Shown here in pieces: positions 61,071-64,000 of a stretch of DNA of 64,000 nt. The stretch is from contig JAJEGM010000037.1 in the NCBI GenBank assembly GCA_022819825.1, forward strand, positions 42,247 to 106,246. The letters are read 5' to 3'. Each line of letters begins with the position of its first letter. Position 1 is the stretch's first letter. The position numbers and the translations under genes are program-made. This DNA is from Acidimicrobiia bacterium. GTDB taxonomy: Bacteria; Actinomycetota; Acidimicrobiia; Acidimicrobiales; Bin134. The notes below the pieces were generated by a model. That model did no database searches and was not told the DNA's origin. It worked only from the letters and a program-made list of their open reading frames with translations.

Positions 61071-61859
61071 ATGACGGACGAGCGGATATACCTATCCACC
61101 GATACGCCGCCCGCTGAGCCCGCCGCGTTAGTGGACGACTTCACCCCCACGCTCATCACCCAGGCCAATCACCACCTCTGCCCGGGCTGCGGTGAGCCCA
61201 TCGCCATCCGGGCCGCCATGGAGGCCATCGAAGAACTGGAACTGGCCCAGTCCACGATCACGGTGTTCGGCATCGGCTGCTACACGGCCTTCGCCCACAA
61301 CCTCGACGTAGAGGTGGTGCAAGCCCTGCACGGCCGGGCCCCGTCGGTGGCCACCGGCATCAAGCGGATGCTGCCCGATGGATTCGTGGTCACCGTCCAA
61401 GGCGATGGCGACATGGTGAACGAGGGTCTCCAAGAGGTGCTGCACGCCGCCGCCCGGGGCGAGAACATCACTTGTTTGCTGCTGAACAACGGGGTGTTCG
61501 GCGAGACCGGCGGCCAGATGACGACAACCACCACCCTGGGCCAGCGCACCAAGACCTCAATTGAAGGACGCGACCCCCACCAGCACGGCCACCCGATTCT
61601 GCTTTCCGATCTCGCCGCCACCATGGACGGCGCGGCCTATGTCGCCCGGTGCGCCGTGAACAACGCCGGCAACGTGGCCCGCACCAAGCGCTACATAACC
61701 AGGGCCTACGAGTCCCAGATGGCCGGGGCCGGATTCAGCCTGGTGGAGATCCTCACCATGTGCCCCACCGGCTGGTTCGTCGACACCCTGGAGGGCCCCG
61801 ACTACCTCCAAGACACCCTCGCCCCCGTCCACAACATCGGCGAGCTCAAAACCCCCTAG
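61071..61859 (+). CDS. 2-oxoacid:ferredoxin oxidoreductase, beta (TPP-binding) subunit
   Basis: A 262-aa TPP-binding subunit: HHLCPGCGEPIAIRAAMEAI (4Fe-4S/CoA region), FGIGCYTAF, the TPP motif VTVQGDGDMVNEGLQEVLHAAARGENITCLLLNNGVFGETGGQM. It completes the gamma-delta-alpha-beta set. It is 13 nt after the alpha stop, and its stop shares CTAG with the convergent phosphatase gene. Confidence 0.88.
   Translation: MTDERIYLSTDTPPAEPAALVDDFTPTLITQANHHLCPGCGEPIAIRAAMEAIEELELAQSTITVFGIGCYTAFAHNLDVEVVQALHGRAPSVATGIKRMLPDGFVVTVQGDGDMVNEGLQEVLHAAARGENITCLLLNNGVFGETGGQMTTTTTLGQRTKTSIEGRDPHQHGHPILLSDLAATMDGAAYVARCAVNNAGNVARTKRYITRAYESQMAGAGFSLVEILTMCPTGWFVDTLEGPDYLQDTLAPVHNIGELKTP
61856..61859. other. CTAG shared by two convergent stop codons
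   Basis: TAG of the ferredoxin oxidoreductase beta gene (plus) and of the phosphatase gene (minus) overlap in one CTAG, the third case in the window. Confidence 0.9.
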
Positions 61860-62587
61860 TCCAGCAGCAAATCCCGCAATGCCTGCCGGTGGCCGCCGTC
61901 CAATCCCAGGCCGTCGGTCCAGTACTGGTCGAAGTTGCCCCACGAGTCGGCCAGCACCTGCATCTGCTCGGCGAAGTAGTCCTCATGCACGGTGGCCAGC
62001 GGCATCATCAGCTCGCCATATCGGCTGGGATTCACATGTTTGTTGGTCTCCAAGTAGTGATCCACCACCTGCGGCTCGGGAACTCCCAGGGCCAACAGCA
62101 GCAGGCTGGCCGCCCAGCCGGTGCGGTCTTTGCCCGCGCTGCAATTGAACAGAACAGGGACTGCTCCCGGGGCCAACAGCCCCCTCACGAACTCACCGAA
62201 TTGAGCTGCCCGCCCGGGGTCGCTCACCGACCGCCCCGATGCCTCCTTCATCCACTGGAAGGCCTTTCCATTGCCATAGCGTTCCTCAAGCTCTTCGGCA
62301 CTCAGCAAGGAGAAATCTGTTCGCGCCCCCGTTCGGTTGGCGGAGTCTACCATCGGCAAAGAGACCAGATCCACCCCATCGGGCAGCCGGTTGGGACCTT
62401 CCGCGGCGAGGTCACCCTGGTTCCGGAAATCGAAGACCGTGCGAATACCCAAATCAACCAGCTTGTCCAAATCGGCATCGGAAGCCTCCGCCAAGTGGGC
62501 TGACCGATACACCAGGCCCGACCGAACCCGTCCTCCCTCAGCGGTGGTCTGGCCTCCTAATGAGCGGAAATTACGGATGGACTGCAC
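61856..62587 (-). CDS. Tyrosine-type protein phosphatase (Y_phosphatase3 family)
   Basis: A 243-aa phosphatase: NFRSLGG at residues 6-12, FDFRNQGDLA, and the catalytic P-loop FNCSAGKDRTG (C149-x5-R155). It resembles MptpB/LipA-like bacterial phosphatases, which act on phosphotyrosine and sometimes phosphoinositides. GTG 62587 (7 nt after TAGGGT, 62595-62600) is preferred; an in-frame GTG at 62596 is the alternative. It is convergent with the ferredoxin oxidoreductase operon. Confidence 0.86.
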   Translation of the reverse strand: MQSIRNFRSLGGQTTAEGGRVRSGLVYRSAHLAEASDADLDKLVDLGIRTVFDFRNQGDLAAEGPNRLPDGVDLVSLPMVDSANRTGARTDFSLLSAEELEERYGNGKAFQWMKEASGRSVSDPGRAAQFGEFVRGLLAPGAVPVLFNCSAGKDRTGWAASLLLLALGVPEPQVVDHYLETNKHVNPSRYGELMMPLATVHEDYFAEQMQVLADSWGNFDQYWTDGLGLDGGHRQALRDLLLD

Positions 62588-62594
62588 GTCGCGC

Positions 62595-62600
62595 ACCCTA
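62595..62600 (-). promoter_or_regulatory. -10 element TAGGGT for the phosphatase gene
   Basis: TANNNT on the minus strand, 7 nt before GTG 62587. It overlaps the alternative GTG 62596 and so argues for the shorter form. Confidence 0.5.
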
Positions 62601-62648
62601 TCGGCAGCCCCTCAAATCCCCTGCACCGGAGACAAGCGTTGGAATAAA

Positions 62649-62701
62649 TGACACGAACGAAGCAAGAGGCTAAAGTCTCGCTCAATATCCGAGTAGGGGC
62701 C
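62649..62701 (+). promoter_or_regulatory. Promoter and conserved 5'-leader box of surface protein 1
   Basis: -35-like TGACAC (62649-62654), 16-nt spacer, -10 TAAAGT (62671-62676), then a box ATCCGAGTAGGGGCC (62687-62701) in the leader. The same three parts, with the same spacings, precede surface protein 2 (63355-63407). Confidence 0.65.
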
Positions 62702-62736
62702 GGCCGATCATTGGCTTGGTCCAAGGAGACACAACT

Positions 62737-63252
62737 ATGACCAAGACCAAGTTGATTTTCGTTGGGCTGGCAGTGGCGCTTGTCGGTTTCTTGTTCGCGG
62801 GGTCCGCCTCGGCTCAAGACCAGACGCTGACCGCTGATCCAGCTTCCGTGCCGGAAGCCGGCACTTACGACTTCACGTTGACGCCGTCCGGCTTCACAGT
62901 GGCTAGCACAAACCTCGCCATCTGCGGCACGGGCGATCCCGATGTTGAGTGGGGACAGGCAACATTGATGCAGCACTGTGGCGGCTTCGGTAGCTCGCAA
63001 GATGGCACCAGTGGTGCCTTCACAGTTGAGGGTGTCGAGATCACCGATGCTGGTGTCACCTTCCTCCTCTTTGAGTTAGTCCCAGACGGTGAGTCCGCTC
63101 TCGTTCAAGTGAACATCGGCATGGACGACATGGGCGACGACATGCTGGCTGACACTGGCGTGGAAACGTCGCTGTTGGTGATCATCGGTGCGGGCATCGC
63201 CCTCGCCGGTGTGATGGTGTTCGGTCTCAGCCGCCGGCTGCGCACCCTGTAA
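62737..63252 (+). CDS. Secreted cell-wall surface protein 1 with LAXTG sorting signal
   Basis: A 171-aa exported protein. Signal peptide residues 1-26 (MTKTKLIFVGLAVALVGFLF…SASA), probable cut after A26. The extracellular domain (about 27-125) has two or three Cys and a repeated GVT/GFT beta pattern. A C-terminal LADTG (137-141), hydrophobic helix and basic tail (SRRLRTL) form a sortase signal of the LAXTG (class E) type. An acidic MDDMGDDM stretch precedes it. I recognise no family for the ectodomain. ATG 62737 follows a AAGGAGA Shine-Dalgarno. A paralogue lies at 63443. Confidence 0.78.
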   Translation: MTKTKLIFVGLAVALVGFLFAGSASAQDQTLTADPASVPEAGTYDFTLTPSGFTVASTNLAICGTGDPDVEWGQATLMQHCGGFGSSQDGTSGAFTVEGVEITDAGVTFLLFELVPDGESALVQVNIGMDDMGDDMLADTGVETSLLVIIGAGIALAGVMVFGLSRRLRTL

Positions 63253-63276
63253 CACCACCTCCTGAACTGAACACTC

Positions 63277-63316
63277 GGTGCCCCGGGCCTTCGGGTCCGG
63301 GGCACCGGTCGTTTTT
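63277..63316 (+). terminator. Rho-independent terminator after surface protein 1
   Basis: 13-bp stem (one G-U pair) with a TTCG loop, followed by GTTTTT. It separates the two surface-protein genes. Confidence 0.85.
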
Positions 63317-63354
63317 GGCCGCATCTGACATATCACTGTTCACTTTCAAATAGG

Positions 63355-63407
63355 TGACACAAACGAGATGCCGCGCTAGGGTTTTGCAACTTATCGGAGT
63401 AGGGGCC
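63355..63407 (+). promoter_or_regulatory. Promoter and conserved 5'-leader box of surface protein 2
   Basis: -35-like TGACAC (63355-63360), 16-nt spacer, -10 TAGGGT (63377-63382), then ATCGGAGTAGGGGCC (63393-63407), 14 of 15 identical to the box before surface protein 1 and at the same distance (10 nt) from the -10. Confidence 0.65.
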
Positions 63408-63442
63408 TGGACTGGTGTCGGCTCGGCCCAGGGAGTTATGTC

Positions 63443-64000
63443 ATGACCAAGACCAAGTTGGTATTCATCGCGATGGCATTGGCGCTTGTCACCTGGGCAG
63501 GTGCAAGCGCCGCCTCAGCACAAGATGGGCCTTCGCTTTCTATAGATCCGTCAAGCGTTGCCGAGCCTGGAGAAGTGGAAGTCACGGTTACCGGCTCGGG
63601 CTGGACCGTTGCTTCGGCAAACGTCCTCACATGCAATATCGCTGCTGATGCAAACGCAGCCGATCTTGATGTCAGTGAGAACTGCACGTTGGCCTCCGGC
63701 AATTTGAACTTGGGTGCCATGACGGCAGCTCCTGTGACTGATGGTGGCTTTGAAGTCACCATCACCGTGGACGTCCCAGCCCAGGGCATTTTCATTGTTG
63801 CTGGTGACAGCGCCCAGACCGAGTCGGCCAACGCACTTCTTTCTGTAGGCGCGGAGGAAGAGTCCATGGGCGACGACATGGGCGACGACATGGGCGACGA
63901 CATGGGCGACGACATGGGCGACGACATGGGCGACGACATGGGCGACGACATGGGCGACGACATGGGCGACGACATGGGCGACGACATGGGCGACGACATG
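63443..64000 (+). CDS. Secreted surface protein 2 with (MGDD)n repeat, 3' truncated by window end
   Basis: Partial: 186 codons are visible and the frame is open at the window end. The signal peptide MTKTKLVFIAMALALV…ASA resembles that of surface protein 1 (same first six residues). An ectodomain follows (about 28-138) with GSGWTVASANVL, parallel to SGFTVASTNLA in protein 1. From residue 142 the protein is a perfect M-G-D-D repeat, at least 11 units. Protein 1 has one such unit just before its LADTG signal, so a sorting signal probably follows outside the window (inference). ATG 63443; the ATG at 63438 stops after two codons. Confidence 0.75.
   Translation, partial: MTKTKLVFIAMALALVTWAGASAASAQDGPSLSIDPSSVAEPGEVEVTVTGSGWTVASANVLTCNIAADANAADLDVSENCTLASGNLNLGAMTAAPVTDGGFEVTITVDVPAQGIFIVAGDSAQTESANALLSVGAEEESMGDDMGDDMGDDMGDDMGDDMGDDMGDDMGDDMGDDMGDDMGDDM
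63866..64000 (+). repeat. Tandem 12-nt repeat (ATGGGCGACGAC), at least 11 units, continuing past the window
   Basis: Perfect units from 63866 to 63997 plus the start of another. Encodes M-G-D-D repeats and is expected to vary in copy number by slippage. The acidic stalk may bind Ca2+ or space a domain from the wall. Confidence 0.9.

Noticed and set aside
63436..63999. Minus-strand reading frame of S-S-P-M repeats
   Set aside because: It is the mirror of the 12-nt (MGDD)n repeat in the plus-strand surface protein, which has a signal peptide, promoter and Shine-Dalgarno; a perfect repeat leaves all frames open.

Overview
The window is a compact, GC-rich bacterial chromosome segment. Gene content suggests a heterotrophic actinobacterium, most likely of the Acidimicrobiia type. 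This is an inference from gene content and promoter style, because no rRNA or tRNA gene is present to test it. Supporting features are many short-chain dehydrogenases, F420-type (LLM) oxidoreductases, family-2 amidohydrolases, CaiB/BaiF CoA-transferases, P450s, a four-subunit 2-oxoacid:ferredoxin oxidoreductase, sortase-type surface proteins, and widespread leaderless promoters (TANNNT 6-8 nt before ATG/GTG). No gene-free stretch exceeds about 200 bases. I saw no tRNA, rRNA, CRISPR array, insertion sequence or phage gene.

Layout. 1-4.8 kb: CoA-transferase (cut at the window edge), beta-carbonic anhydrase, three SDRs and a Dabb protein. 4.8-16.5 kb: an oxygenase island with a Rieske oxygenase, an FAD oxidoreductase, an SRPBCC protein, two tandem proteins that each fuse an N-terminal GPP34 (GOLPH3/Vps74-like) domain to a cytochrome P450, a Baeyer-Villiger-type monooxygenase, an SDR, a conventional P450 and a nitroreductase. 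16.5-28.8 kb: alcohol dehydrogenase, amidohydrolase, hemolysin III, a VOC/AMP-ligase/sulfatase operon, a TauD dioxygenase, two SnoaL-like proteins, a thiolase-DUF35 pair and a lipoprotein polysaccharide deacetylase. 28.8-38.1 kb: a leftward group with an SDR, two lipoprotein hydrolases, a bicupin, a PlsC-like acyltransferase, a molybdenum-hydroxylase large subunit, a VOC protein and a frameshifted MFS transporter. 38.2-47.6 kb: cysS, an APH-like kinase, an S9 peptidase, two LLM enzymes, a CoA-transferase, an SDR and a phytanoyl-CoA dioxygenase. 47.6-57.3 kb: a thiolase with a KAS-III/OB-fold protein, three amidohydrolases, a second molybdenum-hydroxylase large subunit and a double-hotdog thioesterase. 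57.3-61.9 kb: an MDR reductase, an enoyl-CoA hydratase and a gamma-delta-alpha-beta ferredoxin oxidoreductase operon. 61.9-64 kb: a tyrosine phosphatase and two tandem secreted surface proteins, the second running off the window with an (MGDD)n repeat.

How the genes may work together (inference): the oxygenases, SDRs and BVMO resemble enzymes that oxidise hydrophobic ring or terpenoid/sterol-like compounds. The CoA ligase, CoA-transferases, enoyl-CoA hydratase, thiolases and thioesterase would handle the resulting acyl-CoAs. The substrate cannot be read from the sequence.

The least familiar element is the tandem GPP34-P450 pair. It arose with a duplication that left a decayed copy of the neighbouring FAD oxidoreductase 3' end. 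It also shares a neighbourhood with a 43-nt upstream element that occurs before both the Rieske and the BVMO genes.
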